The notes: a model not told the origin generated them from the sequence alone. Shown: positions 42,269 to 50,649, counted from the first letter of the stretch. The stretch is DNA of 64,000 bases from Prauserella_A oleivorans (GCF_042685745.1 NZ_JBHUNT010000001.1:4898001-4962000); one strand, 5' to 3'. Translations and numbers: made by a program.

Positions 42269-43338
42269 GCGCCCGCCGCCGGCAACGTGCTGCACGCGCC
42301 GCAGGCCGCGCACCCGGCCTCCTGGTCCGCGCCGGTCATGCCGGCCGCCCGCAGCAGCGCCGCGACCTCCTCGGTGATCTGCCGGACCAGCGCGGGAGAG
42401 GGCGCGGTGGCCCCGTCACGGCGGGCGAGCGTGCCCGCCATCGGCCGCATCGGCACCACGAACGGGTACACGCCCCGCTCGATGAGCCGCGACGCCCCGG
42501 CGACGAGCTCGTCCGGGTCCTCGCCGAGCCCGATGAGCAGGTACGTCGAGACCTTGTTGCGGCCGAACACCCGCACCGCCTCGTCCCACGCCGCCTCGTA
42601 CTCCGCCAGCGGCACCGTCGACTTGCCCGGCATCCAGCGCCTGCGCACGTCGTCGTCGAGCGCTTCGACGTGGATGCCGATCGAGGTCGCACCCGCCTCG
42701 TGCAGGTCGGTGAGCACGCCCAGGTCACCGGGCGGCTCGATCTGCACCTGGATCGGCAGACCCGGCACCGCCTCGAGCACGGCCCGCACGCACCGGACGA
42801 GGTGCCGCGCGCCGCGGTCCGGGCCCGCGGTGGTGCCGGTGGTCATCACCATCTGGCGCACCCCGTCGAGCCGGACCGCGGCCTCGGCGACCTCCGCGAG
42901 CTGGGCCGGCGTCTTGGCCGCGATCGTCGACCCCGAACGCAACGACTCCTCGATGGTGCAGAACCGGCACCGCTGGTCCTCGGCGTAGCGAATGCAGGTC
43001 TGCACCACCGTGGTGGCGAGCACGTCCTTGCCGTGCAGCAACGCGATCTTGCGGTACGGCACACCGTCCTCAGTGGACAGATCGTAGAACTTCGGCCTCG
43101 CGACGGGCTCCACGGTGAGGCCGAGGTCCAGTGTTCCACGCACGACCCGGCCGTCGCGCACCGTGTACGGGCTCTCGGGGTTGATCGGCAGCGCCGCGTT
43201 GGCGCCGTCGAGCACCAGGTGCCCGTCGTCACTGGGGCCCGCTCCCTTGCTGCGCCGCACGGGCGCATCCAGCCGTACCCCGTGTACGGCGAGGTCCGCC
43301 CTGGTCTGCATCGTCGACTCGCCGACAGAGGCGCTCAT
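42265..43338 (-). CDS. MSMEG_0568-family radical SAM protein
   Basis: A 357-aa radical SAM enzyme. The cluster-binding cysteines are Cys115, Cys124 and Cys127 (CIRYAEDQRCRFC), a CX8CX2C spacing instead of the usual CX3CX2C. A second Cys group, GCAACGAC, lies near the C-terminus and may hold an auxiliary Fe-S cluster. The family is restricted to Nit1C-type operons; the reaction is unknown and might pre- or post-process the nitrile substrate. ATG at 43338; stop coupled to the GNAT-AIRS gene. Confidence 0.93.
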   Translation of the reverse strand: MSASVGESTMQTRADLAVHGVRLDAPVRRSKGAGPSDDGHLVLDGANAALPINPESPYTVRDGRVVRGTLDLGLTVEPVARPKFYDLSTEDGVPYRKIALLHGKDVLATTVVQTCIRYAEDQRCRFCTIEESLRSGSTIAAKTPAQLAEVAEAAVRLDGVRQMVMTTGTTAGPDRGARHLVRCVRAVLEAVPGLPIQVQIEPPGDLGVLTDLHEAGATSIGIHVEALDDDVRRRWMPGKSTVPLAEYEAAWDEAVRVFGRNKVSTYLLIGLGEDPDELVAGASRLIERGVYPFVVPMRPMAGTLARRDGATAPSPALVRQITEEVAALLRAAGMTGADQEAGCAACGACSTLPAAGA

Positions 43339-43407
43339 GGCAACACCGATTCCCTTCCCGACAGCGCCGGCACGATCACGTGGAGGGCCTGAGCAGGCCG
43401 GGTTCCG

Positions 43408-43920
43408 TCACCACATGTAGGTGGAGTTGATGATGGCTCCCTTGCGGGCGTAGTGGATCAGCGCGTCCTGCACATCCAGCGGGTGCGTGGGGATGACGCC
43501 CTCGATGAGGTCCTCCTCGCGCAGACCGTGCAGCGAGAGGCCGAACCGGCAGCAGTAGACCTTGCCGCCTTCCTTGATGAACGTCTTGAGCTGATCGTTG
43601 ATGTTGTGCTCACCGGGGAACGCGGAGTTGCCCGTGGTCGGGAAACCACGCGTGGCCATGCAGTTCATCGAGCCGGGGCCGTAGAAGTAGATCGCCGACT
43701 CGAAGCCCTTCCGCAGGGCGCGGGTGGCCTGCAGGATCGCCACGAAGCTCACCGACGACTCGTGCGCGATGCCGTGCACCAGCGTGAAGTAGGACTGGCC
43801 GGGCTCGGCCTGGTAGTCGGGGAAGACCTTGGTGCCGCCGTAGATGTTGGAGCCCTCGGGCAGCGAGGGGTGCGGGATCTCGTTGAGGCTCTGCTGCTCG
43901 GTCTCGGTCAACTCGGGCAC
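43408..43920 (-). CDS. MSMEG_0572/Sll0783-family nitrogen-starvation response protein
   Basis: A 170-aa DsrE-like protein of the family always found in Nit1C clusters. Core segments are NIYGGTKVFPDYQ, HESSVSFVAILQATRAL, FYGPGSMNCMATRGFP and a paired-Cys segment VYCCRFGLSLHGL. GTG 43920 is chosen because AAGGAG lies five bases upstream; the frame extends further upstream without support. Cyanobacterial homologues are induced by nitrogen starvation. Biochemical role unknown; the Cys pair could act in sulfur or thiocyanate transfer. Confidence 0.92.
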   Translation of the reverse strand: MPELTETEQQSLNEIPHPSLPEGSNIYGGTKVFPDYQAEPGQSYFTLVHGIAHESSVSFVAILQATRALRKGFESAIYFYGPGSMNCMATRGFPTTGNSAFPGEHNINDQLKTFIKEGGKVYCCRFGLSLHGLREEDLIEGVIPTHPLDVQDALIHYARKGAIINSTYMW

Positions 43921-43961
43921 GTCATCTCCTTGGGGTTGTGCGGTGAAAACCACGGGCGGGA

Positions 43962-44789
43962 TTACCCGTAGAGCTTGTCGAAGGTGCCGCGGAACGCCAG
44001 CTCCGCGAGCTCGCCGTCCCCGGCCGCGGCGGTGAACCGGGCGTGCTCGCCCACGTGGTCGCCCCACGGCTCGTCGCTGGCGAACAGGATCCGGTCGTGG
44101 CCGATGCCCCGCCGGGACACCTCCTCGGCGAGCCAGCGCGGCGCGAAGCCGATGGCCCACGACAGGTCCGTGTAGACCTGCTTGCCCGCCTGGATCCAGT
44201 CGAAGAACCGGTGACCGGCGAGCTTGATGTGGCCGCTCATTCCGCCTCCGAAGTGGACCAGGTGCACGGCGACCTCGTCGCCGTACCACTCGACGAGGTT
44301 GCCGACCTCGTCGATGTCGGAGGCCGCGCCGGGCGAGGTGTGCACGTGCACCACGAGGCCGTGGGCGCGGGCGACGGCGAAGATCTCGTCCAGCAGCGGG
44401 CGGCAGTCCGGATCGGTCGGCCGGCCGCCGAGCAGGAAGCTCAGCTTCAGTGCCCGCACGCCGGGTTCGCCTGCGAGGGCAAAGGCCGCCCGGGTGCGCT
44501 CGGCGTCCCGCGGCAGCGGCGACACCCACAGCGCCGCGCGGATGCGGTCGTCCACTGTGGTCGCCTCGACGCAGAGTTCGTTGAACGAGAACGCGATCTC
44601 CGGGTCGGGCACGCCGTAGTTGGGGATCACGAGCGCGCGCTCGACACCCTGGGCGTCAAGGTCGGCGACGAGCTCGGCGATGGTCGCCCTGGCACCGGTC
44701 GCGGGGGCCACGGACGGGCCGCCGTAGAACGGGAAGCCGGGCAGCACGCCGAGGTGCCGGTGGGCGTCGCAGTGCCACGCGAGCCGCAT
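43962..44789 (-). CDS. TIM-barrel amidohydrolase inside the Nit1C cluster
   Basis: A 275-aa amidohydrolase-2 type protein: metal ligands in HCDAHRHLG (HxH-like near the start), LVVHVHTSPG, VHLVHFGG and the distal FASDEPWGDH. Such enzymes act on amides, lactones or carboxylated rings. I do not recall it as a core Nit1C gene, so it may be a lineage-specific addition that handles an amide product of the nitrilase route. ATG 44789 and GTG 44792 both overlap the flavoprotein stop; ATG is assigned. Confidence 0.86.
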   Translation of the reverse strand: MRLAWHCDAHRHLGVLPGFPFYGGPSVAPATGARATIAELVADLDAQGVERALVIPNYGVPDPEIAFSFNELCVEATTVDDRIRAALWVSPLPRDAERTRAAFALAGEPGVRALKLSFLLGGRPTDPDCRPLLDEIFAVARAHGLVVHVHTSPGAASDIDEVGNLVEWYGDEVAVHLVHFGGGMSGHIKLAGHRFFDWIQAGKQVYTDLSWAIGFAPRWLAEEVSRRGIGHDRILFASDEPWGDHVGEHARFTAAAGDGELAELAFRGTFDKLYG

Positions 44790-46129
44790 CACGCCACCGT
44801 CCTCGGAACGAGCAGGAACTCGTCGGCCGGGTAGGTGCTCTCCGGCGTACCGGCGATCCAGCGGACGTCCGGTGAGCGGCCGGACGCCGCGAACTCGGCG
44901 ATCTTCGTCGCCAGGTACGCCGCGTCGTCGGCGACTCCGCCGAACCGGCCCGAGCCCCACGTGTACTGCCAGGGCAGGCCGAGGAAGTACAACCCGGGGC
45001 AGCTGGTGACCCCGCGCTCGTGGGCGGGGTAGCCGCGCCCGTCGAACACGGGGATCTGCACCCAGCGGTAGTCGCGGCCGAAGCCGGTGCTCCACACGAC
45101 CGCCGAGAGCCGGTCGGCGGCGAGCTCGGACTCCCCGTCCGGCGGTTGCCACACCGGTGTGTAACGCGGCTCGGTGGGAGCATCGATGCCGCGGGCGGCG
45201 ATATAGGAGTCGATGGAGTCCTTGATGCCTTCCGACACCGCGTCGGCGTTGTCGAGGTTGTGCCGCAGGTCGCCGGCAAAGCGCAGCCTGCCGCCGGTGA
45301 CGCCGGAAAGCCGTCCGTGCAGCCGCATTCCGTCGCGTGCGAACGCGCGGAGGTCGATGTCGCGGCCGCCGTCGCGGCCGGTGACGTAGTGGTTGGCACG
45401 CAGGCGCACCGCGTCGGCGTCGGCGAACTCGTCGATGCCGCGCCGGTAGTAGCCCATGTCGTCGAGCCAGTCCACGACGTCGCGGCCGCGGTAGAAGCGG
45501 GCGACCCGCGGGGCGCTGCCCACGGCCAGGTGGACCGTACGCCCGGCGAGGAACAAATCCTCGGCGATCTGGCAGCCCGACTGGCCCGTGCCCACGACGA
45601 GCACCTCCCCGTCGGGCAGCTGCGCGGGGTTGCGGTACTCGGAGGAATGGATCTGCAGGATGTGCTCGGGCAGCCGTTCGGCCATGCGCGGCACGAGCGG
45701 CACCTGGTACGGCCCGGTCGCCAGCACGACCTGCCCGGCCCGGATCTGGCCCTCGGCGGTCTCCACCGTGAAGCCGCCGTGCTCCTGCCGGAGCCGGGTG
45801 ACCTCGACACCGTCGATCAGCGGGCAGTCGAACGACGCGGCATACCGCTCGAGGTAGTCGACCACCTCGTCCCGGAGCATGAAGCCGTGCGGATCGTCGC
45901 CGTCGTAGGGAAAGCCGGGAAGCCGGCACTGCCAGTTGGGCGTGACCAGGCAGAACGAGTCCCACCGGCGCTCGCGCCATTCGTGCCCGGGTCGATCGCG
46001 CTCGAGGACGACGTGGTCGATGCCCGCCTCGGTGAGGCAATAGCTCATCGACAATCCGGCCTGGCCGCCACCGATCACGGCTACGGAACGTTGCTGTTGT
46101 GCCACACTGGAAGTAGATCCCCGCGGCAT
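44789..46129 (-). CDS. MSMEG_0569-family flavin-dependent monooxygenase
   Basis: A 446-aa FAD/NADPH monooxygenase of the flavin-containing monooxygenase type: GGGQAGLSMSYCLTEAG at about residue 20 (FAD), VVGTGQSGCQIAEDL at about 178 (NADPH) and SCPGLYFLGLPWQYTWGSG near the C-terminus. In Nit1C clusters it is thought to oxidise a nitrogen compound. First gene of the minus-strand operon. A GTG eight codons downstream (VAQQQRSVAVIG) is an alternative start; neither has a strong ribosome site. Confidence 0.92.
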   Translation of the reverse strand: MPRGSTSSVAQQQRSVAVIGGGQAGLSMSYCLTEAGIDHVVLERDRPGHEWRERRWDSFCLVTPNWQCRLPGFPYDGDDPHGFMLRDEVVDYLERYAASFDCPLIDGVEVTRLRQEHGGFTVETAEGQIRAGQVVLATGPYQVPLVPRMAERLPEHILQIHSSEYRNPAQLPDGEVLVVGTGQSGCQIAEDLFLAGRTVHLAVGSAPRVARFYRGRDVVDWLDDMGYYRRGIDEFADADAVRLRANHYVTGRDGGRDIDLRAFARDGMRLHGRLSGVTGGRLRFAGDLRHNLDNADAVSEGIKDSIDSYIAARGIDAPTEPRYTPVWQPPDGESELAADRLSAVVWSTGFGRDYRWVQIPVFDGRGYPAHERGVTSCPGLYFLGLPWQYTWGSGRFGGVADDAAYLATKIAEFAASGRSPDVRWIAGTPESTYPADEFLLVPRTVA

Positions 46130-46248
46130 TGCCGGACCGTTTCACTCGGAAATACGGTGCGTTACTGCCTGTGCCCCAGTGTTACCGGACGACAGGCTCG
46201 CCGTTAACGCGGTCGAATAGGCCCGCTGCACCTGGGTATCTCAGGAGC

Positions 46249-46668
46249 ATGGCCGAGTTCGAACACCAGCGACGTATTTCCGCCGACCCCGCACTCGTCT
46301 TCGACGTCGCGAGCGGCACGGACAACCTGAACGCCTGGAGCCCCGAGGGCGTCGACCTCCAGCCGGAGGGCCGCGACACCGTGCACGCCTGGGTGTCGAG
46401 TGGAAGCGAGGTGCGCGACGCCACCGGCTTCGTCGACGTCGATCGCGAGCAGCGCAGGCTCACCTGGGGCGGCACCCACGGCGAGAACTACACCGGCTGG
46501 CTCCAGCTGGAGCCGGATCCCGCCGGCGGCAGCCTCGCGACCATGCACCTGACCTTCGCGGGCGAACAGCCCGAGGCCGCCGAAGGTGAGCTCGGCGAGG
46601 AGGCCGACCGGAGAATCGGCGAGGCACTCGATCGCCTGAACGCGCTCGTGATGGAGCGGAGCTCGTGA
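46249..46668 (+). CDS. SRPBCC-fold (START/polyketide-cyclase-like) protein
   Basis: A 139-aa protein with the SRPBCC pattern: N-terminal strand and dip (FEHQRRISADPALVFDVAS), central beta sheet (HAWVSSGSEVRDATGF, LTWGG..YTGWLQLEP) and a long C-terminal helix. The fold binds small hydrophobic ligands. The AGGAG before ATG 46249 is only one base away, unusually close. Its stop is coupled to the epimerase gene (TGATG), so they form a unit divergent from Nit1C. Confidence 0.8.
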   Translation: MAEFEHQRRISADPALVFDVASGTDNLNAWSPEGVDLQPEGRDTVHAWVSSGSEVRDATGFVDVDREQRRLTWGGTHGENYTGWLQLEPDPAGGSLATMHLTFAGEQPEAAEGELGEEADRRIGEALDRLNALVMERSS

Positions 46669-47735
46669 TGACCACGGGCCTGCGGGTGGTCGTCACCGGC
46701 GCGACCGGCAACCTCGGCACGAGCGTCATCGAAGCGCTCGACGAGGACCCGCGGATCGGCTCGATCACCGGCGTCGCGCGCCGGGCGCCGGAGTGGTCGA
46801 CCCCGAAACTGCACATGGAGACGCTCGACCTCACGCAGGCCGCGGAGGCGGAACTGGACCGCGTGCTCACGGGCGCCGATGTGGTGATCCACCTGGCGTG
46901 GGCGTTTCAGCCCACCCGCGACCCCGTCACGACCTGGCGGGTCAACGTGCTCGGCGCCATCCGGGTGTTCGAAGCGGTTGCCCGGTGTGAGGTACCCGCG
47001 CTGCTGTACTCGTCGTCGGTCGGCGCGTACTCGCCGGGTCCGAAGGACCGCACCGTCGACGAACACTGGCCGACCCACGGCTGGCCGAGTGCCGCCTACA
47101 CGCGGGAGAAGTCCTACCTGGAACGGTTCCTGGACGCGTTCGGCCGCTCGAACCCGCAGACGCGGATCGTGCGGATCCGGCCCGCGTTCGTGTTCAAGCG
47201 GGAGGCGGCCTCGGAGCAGCGCCGGATCTTCGCGGGTCCCCTGCTGCCCACCGGTCTCATTCGGCCCGGGTTGGTGCCCGTGGTGCCCGACATCCCGGGG
47301 CTGCGGGTGCAGGCCGTGCATTCCGCCGATGTCGGCGAGGCGTTCCGGCTCGCCACGCTGAACCCGGTGCGGGGGCCGTTCAACATCGCGGCCGAGCCGG
47401 TGGTGGACGCGGCACTGCTCGCGGAGCTGCTCGGCGCCCGCACGGTGCCCGTGCCGCGCTGGGCCGTCCGGCCGGCGCTTGCCGCCGCCTGGCAACTGCG
47501 CGCGGTGCCCGCCTCGGCGGAGCTGTTCGACGCGGTCGTGCGGCTTCCGTTGATGGACACCATGCGCGCCAAGACCGATCTCGCGTGGACACCGCGCTAC
47601 ACCGCCGCCGACGCGATCGGCGAGTTCCTCACCGGGCTGCGCGAGCAGAGCGGGATGGCGACGCCACGACTGCGCTCCCGCCGGCCCGGCGGACGGCTCG
47701 GCGAGCTGGCGTCCGGCGTGGGCGGCGAAACCTGA
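46668..47735 (+). CDS. NAD-dependent epimerase/dehydratase (extended SDR)
   Basis: A 355-aa extended SDR. VTGATGNLG (residues 9-17) is the cofactor loop; the active-site Tyr-x3-Lys pair reads YTREK (in PSAAYTREKSYLE) and a Ser pair is in LLYSSSVGAYSPG. The C-terminal half has the HSADVGEAFRLA block typical of sugar-nucleotide or ketone-reducing family members. An in-frame GTG immediately precedes the ATG at 46668. Function beyond NAD(P)-linked oxidoreduction is not determinable. Confidence 0.88.
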   Translation: MTTGLRVVVTGATGNLGTSVIEALDEDPRIGSITGVARRAPEWSTPKLHMETLDLTQAAEAELDRVLTGADVVIHLAWAFQPTRDPVTTWRVNVLGAIRVFEAVARCEVPALLYSSSVGAYSPGPKDRTVDEHWPTHGWPSAAYTREKSYLERFLDAFGRSNPQTRIVRIRPAFVFKREAASEQRRIFAGPLLPTGLIRPGLVPVVPDIPGLRVQAVHSADVGEAFRLATLNPVRGPFNIAAEPVVDAALLAELLGARTVPVPRWAVRPALAAAWQLRAVPASAELFDAVVRLPLMDTMRAKTDLAWTPRYTAADAIGEFLTGLREQSGMATPRLRSRRPGGRLGELASGVGGET

Positions 47736-47766
47736 GCGGATACCCCCGAACCCCGCAGGAGGAACC

Positions 47767-47988
47767 ATGACCGACGCCGACACTCCACAGGACACGCCGA
47801 GCCTGCAGGAAATGAGCATGGCCGAGCTCGGCGACATCGCCTTGCACGAAGGGATTCCCACGGTCCAGCACATGAGCAAGCAGGAGCTCATCGAGGCGAT
47901 CGAGCAACAGCGCGAGACCAACGACGTGTTGCGGGCGGAAGGCGAGACCCTGCCGCGTAGCGTGCAGCCGCCCGAACCGCAGGTCTGA
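47767..47988 (+). CDS. Small Rho-N/SAP-like domain protein
   Basis: A 73-aa protein whose centre (SMAELGDIALHEGIPTVQ, then MSKQELIEAIEQQR) looks like the helical N-terminal domain of Rho or a SAP domain. These bind nucleic acid. A strong AGGAGG ribosome site precedes ATG 47767. Followed by a long stem-loop. Related small proteins in actinomycetes lie beside stress genes. Confidence 0.78.
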   Translation: MTDADTPQDTPSLQEMSMAELGDIALHEGIPTVQHMSKQELIEAIEQQRETNDVLRAEGETLPRSVQPPEPQV

Positions 47989-47990
47989 GA

Positions 47991-48036
47991 GCGCGAAAGC
48001 CGGGCACGGTCGGTGGGCTCGTGCCCGGATTCGCGC
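47991..48036. terminator. Long bidirectional stem-loop
   Basis: Two stacked perfect stems: GCGCGAA (47991-47997) / TTCGCGC (48030-48036) and CCGGGCACG (48000-48008) / CGTGCCCGG (48020-48028), 16 paired bases with an 11-base loop. It starts three bases past one stop and lies between convergent genes. Confidence 0.75.
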
Positions 48037-48064
48037 AGGGCATTTCTGCGAAGGCAGGCAGGAA

Positions 48065-48454
48065 CTACTGCTTGATGAGGTCGCGGCTCGCCGTCTGAGC
48101 CGCCTGCAGTTCGCGGCCGAGCTGGGCGCTCATGCGATGGGCTCGCGCCAGCGCGGCGGCGACCTCGAAGGTCGACTTGGTGAGTTCGTCGTAGGACATG
48201 TCCTCGTCGTCGCCGAGCTGTCCTGCCCACAGCTGATGTTCCAGCCACGTACTCAATTCGGGCAGGTACCGGGCCAGGTTCTCGGCCAGCAGCTTCAGCG
48301 ATCCGAGTACCTCGTGGATCGCGGGGTGGCCGTCCGCGCCGTCCTGCTCCGCCCCTACGGACGTCTGCTCGTACAGCAAGCGGGCGGCTTCCTCGGCGCG
48401 GGCGGCCAACACGGTGGGGTTGTTGTCCTCGTCTGGAGTGCCGGGTACGTCCAT
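48065..48454 (-). CDS. Hypothetical helical protein
   Basis: A 129-aa acidic, mostly alpha-helical protein (AARAEEAARLLYEQ; LKLLAENLARYLPELSTWLEHQL; FEVAAALARAHRMSAQLGRELQAAQ) without membrane spans or metal motifs. It resembles small uncharacterised helical proteins of actinomycetes. The ATG at 48454 has AGAGGAC upstream as a modest ribosome site. No function can be assigned. Confidence 0.75.
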   Translation of the reverse strand: MDVPGTPDEDNNPTVLAARAEEAARLLYEQTSVGAEQDGADGHPAIHEVLGSLKLLAENLARYLPELSTWLEHQLWAGQLGDDEDMSYDELTKSTFEVAAALARAHRMSAQLGRELQAAQTASRDLIKQ

Positions 48455-48558
48455 GACAGGGGTCCTCTGGATGGGGTGGGTGACTCGTACCAGAGAACTA
48501 CCCGCGATCCGGGGGACTAACCGCGTTCACCCCCCGTTCACCGATTTTGTGGCGTAGC

Positions 48559-48879
48559 TCAACTTCCGCGGTTCTCGCCGAGCTCGTCGACGATCGGATT
48601 GCCGGGAACGTCCTTTTCGCTCTGAGCGAGGCCGGGCTTGTCGTGCGTCCGACGCTGTGCCGCCTCGTCGGCCGGGTCCTGGCCCTGCTCCAGCGGCACG
48701 GACTGCAGCACCTCGCCGAGGTTGTCGTAGGTCTCCGCGGGCATCGCGCCGAGCGCCTTGATCGTGTCGCCGTCCGCCCGCGCCTGTTCGGCACAGTGAA
48801 CCAGTTGGTCCTTGTCCGCCGGGAAGTCCGCGGCGGACAGCGCCTCGCGGACACGCTCGGATGTCGTCCTGGTCGCCAT
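48559..48879 (-). CDS. DUF2795 domain protein
   Basis: A 106-aa protein whose first half matches DUF2795 (ADFPADKDQLVHCAEQARAD, then LGAMPAETYDNLGEVLQSV). The remainder is a charged, probably disordered tail. ATG 48879 has GGGAGG eight bases upstream. DUF2795 proteins are common in actinobacterial stress gene groups; function unknown. Confidence 0.85.
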   Translation of the reverse strand: MATRTTSERVREALSAADFPADKDQLVHCAEQARADGDTIKALGAMPAETYDNLGEVLQSVPLEQGQDPADEAAQRRTHDKPGLAQSEKDVPGNPIVDELGENRGS

Positions 48880-48951
48880 GACGGTCACCTCCCGAGGCTG
48901 GCGTACCCCCGCCGGCGGGCTCCGAAACTGACGTCTACTGTGGACGGACAG

Positions 48952-49131
48952 TCACCTGATCGCGGCGGCGTCGTCGCCGGGTTCGGTGTGGGCCAGCCGA
49001 GCCAGCACGCCCACGGTTCCGTCGCCGATCCAGCGGGTCGCCGCACCGACCGCGAACCCGGCAGCCGCCCCCGGACCACAGCGCGGGCTGGACGTAGGAC
49101 GTAGACGGCGCCGCACCGGCGCGGTCTCCAC
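48952..49131 (-). CDS. Possible small protein or 3' gene fragment beside the insertion sequence
   Basis: A 59-codon frame ending RWIGDGTVGVLARLAHTEPGDDAAAIR looks protein-like and contains GPGAAAGFAVGAAT, which could be a membrane-associated helix. There is no ribosome site before GTG 49131, and the frame stays open to the edge of the insertion sequence at 49197. It may be a short gene or the 3' part of a gene cut by the element; I cannot decide. Confidence 0.35.
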   Translation of the reverse strand: METAPVRRRLRPTSSPRCGPGAAAGFAVGAATRWIGDGTVGVLARLAHTEPGDDAAAIR

Positions 49132-49196
49132 GGCGCCGGGCGTGATCTCCGGACAACCCGCGCCGCCGCGGAGGCTGCGAAGGCTGCGAAGGCTAA

Positions 49197-50064
49197 GAGC
49201 ATGTCTCATTTCGCGAGTTTCTTGAAGCAGGTGAGGGCTGCGGCGAGAGTGAGGAAGGCGCAGAAGTGGTTGGCGTAGCGCTCGTAGCGTATGGTCAATC
49301 GTCGGTATCCGAACAGCCACGCGATACATCGTTCGATGACCCAGCGGTGCTTGCCGAGTTTCTGGCTGGATTCGATGCCTTTGCGGGCGATGCGCACGGT
49401 GATTCCTTGCTTGCGTACCCAGTCTCGGAGTTCGGCCTGGTCGTAGGCTTTGTCGGCGTGGAGCTTGTCCGGCTTGCGCCGGCGGGGCCCCCGCCGGGAG
49501 TTCACGGCGGGGATGGCCAGAATCAGCGGTTTGAGGGCGTGCGCGTCGTTGGTGTTCGCGGCCGAGATCGCGACCGCCAGCGGCAGTCCCGCCCGGTCGG
49601 ACAGTGCATGGATCTTCGAGCCGGGTTTCCCGCGGTCCACAGGACTGGGACCGGTCAGAGATCCCCCCTTTTGGCCCTGACGGAGGCTCCGTCCAGGACC
49701 GCGCGGGACCAGTCGATCATTCCCTGGCTGCCGAGTTCATCGAGTACCGCGCGATGCAACCTGCGCCATAATCCGGCTTTCGTCCACTCGGTGAAGCGAC
49801 GATGCGCGGTCGGGACCTTCACTCCGAAGCTGGGTGGCAGGTGTCGCCAAGCGCACCCGCTTGTCAGCACGAACACGATCGCGGTGAACACAGCACGATC
49901 ATCCACGCGCGACCGTCCGCCTCCCTGCGGACGAACCTGATGCGCAGGGACCAGCGGTTCGACCAGTGCCCACAGCTCATCAGGCACCAACCGCCGCGAC
50001 AACTCATCAACCACGAACCAAGATCATGCCCGCAACCCAACCAAGATCCAAACGAGACACGCTC
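49197..50064 (-). mobile_element. IS5-family (IS427-group) insertion sequence
   Basis: An 868-bp element. Terminal inverted repeats match at 14 of 17 positions: GAGCATGTCTCATTTCG at the left end and, on the other strand, GAGCGTGTCTCGTTTGG at the right end. A 3-bp TAA target duplication flanks it (49194-49196 and 50065-50067), in keeping with the TNA targets of the IS427 group. It holds one transposase encoded in two overlapping frames. Confidence 0.9.
49206..50014 (-). CDS. IS5/IS427 DDE transposase, two frames joined by -1 frameshifting
   Basis: Frame A (50014-49655, 119 aa) carries the DUF4096-type N-terminus (LVPDELWALVEPLVP...GCAWRHLPPSFG) and the first catalytic Asp in AVLDGASVRAKRG. 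Frame B (to 49206) continues DRGKPGSKIHALSDRAG, then DKAYDQ and the final Glu in WVIERCIAWLFGYRRL. The junction has the slippery AAAAGGGGGG (49672-49663 on the minus strand); a -1 shift there reads GSLTGPSPVDRGKPG and yields a full-length enzyme. No other disruption is visible, so the element could be active. Confidence 0.9.
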
Positions 50065-50112
50065 TAAGGTACTACCGCTTCGCCGACCTTCCCGCCCGAA
50101 AGGCTCGCTCCG

Positions 50113-50643
50113 GTGTCCGACGACGTTTCGGTGACGCGGTTGTCCGACGGCAGGACCGACCGGGTACCACCGCCGCCGCGGTCGCGCCTGCGGCTGGTCG
50201 CCGTGATGGGTGCCGTGGTGGTCGGCTGCGGTGTGGCGGCGTTCGCGGTGAGCGTGACCGGGCCACAGCCGCGGCAGCCCGATCCCGACGACGCCATGGT
50301 GATCGGGCCACCGACTCACTCACCCGGCAGCGCGGCGCCGGTCACCACGAGCCCGAGCGGCGGCCCGCCGGCCACGCGGACCGGTTCCGGCCGTGCCGAT
50401 CCTCCCGGCACGTCGACGCCCGCCCCCACCACCACGGCGCCGACCACCACCGGCGTCCCGACGACGACCGACGGCGCGAGCACCAGCACCGTGCCGCCCG
50501 AGGACCCGGTGACGCCGTCGGACCAACCACCGGACCCGCCGTCAGCCCCGGTGCCGAGCACACCGGCACCGACCACACCGGCTCCGACCACCACGACGAC
50601 CGAGCCGGAGGACGACTGCCCGTGGTGGTGGGCGTTCTGCTGA
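50113..50643 (+). CDS. Single-pass membrane protein with long Pro/Thr-rich extracellular tail
   Basis: A 176-aa protein: short basic cytoplasmic N-terminus, one membrane span (LRLVAVMGAVVVGCGVAAFAVSV, about residues 28-50), then about 115 residues of Pro, Thr and Ser and a C-terminal DDCPWWWAFC. The terminal Trp triplet with two Cys is unusual. The tail would span the cell wall and could be O-mannosylated. Starts at GTG 50113, 48 bases right of the insertion sequence. Function unknown. Confidence 0.75.
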   Translation: MSDDVSVTRLSDGRTDRVPPPPRSRLRLVAVMGAVVVGCGVAAFAVSVTGPQPRQPDPDDAMVIGPPTHSPGSAAPVTTSPSGGPPATRTGSGRADPPGTSTPAPTTTAPTTTGVPTTTDGASTSTVPPEDPVTPSDQPPDPPSAPVPSTPAPTTPAPTTTTTEPEDDCPWWWAFC

Positions 50644-50649
50644 GCCGGC

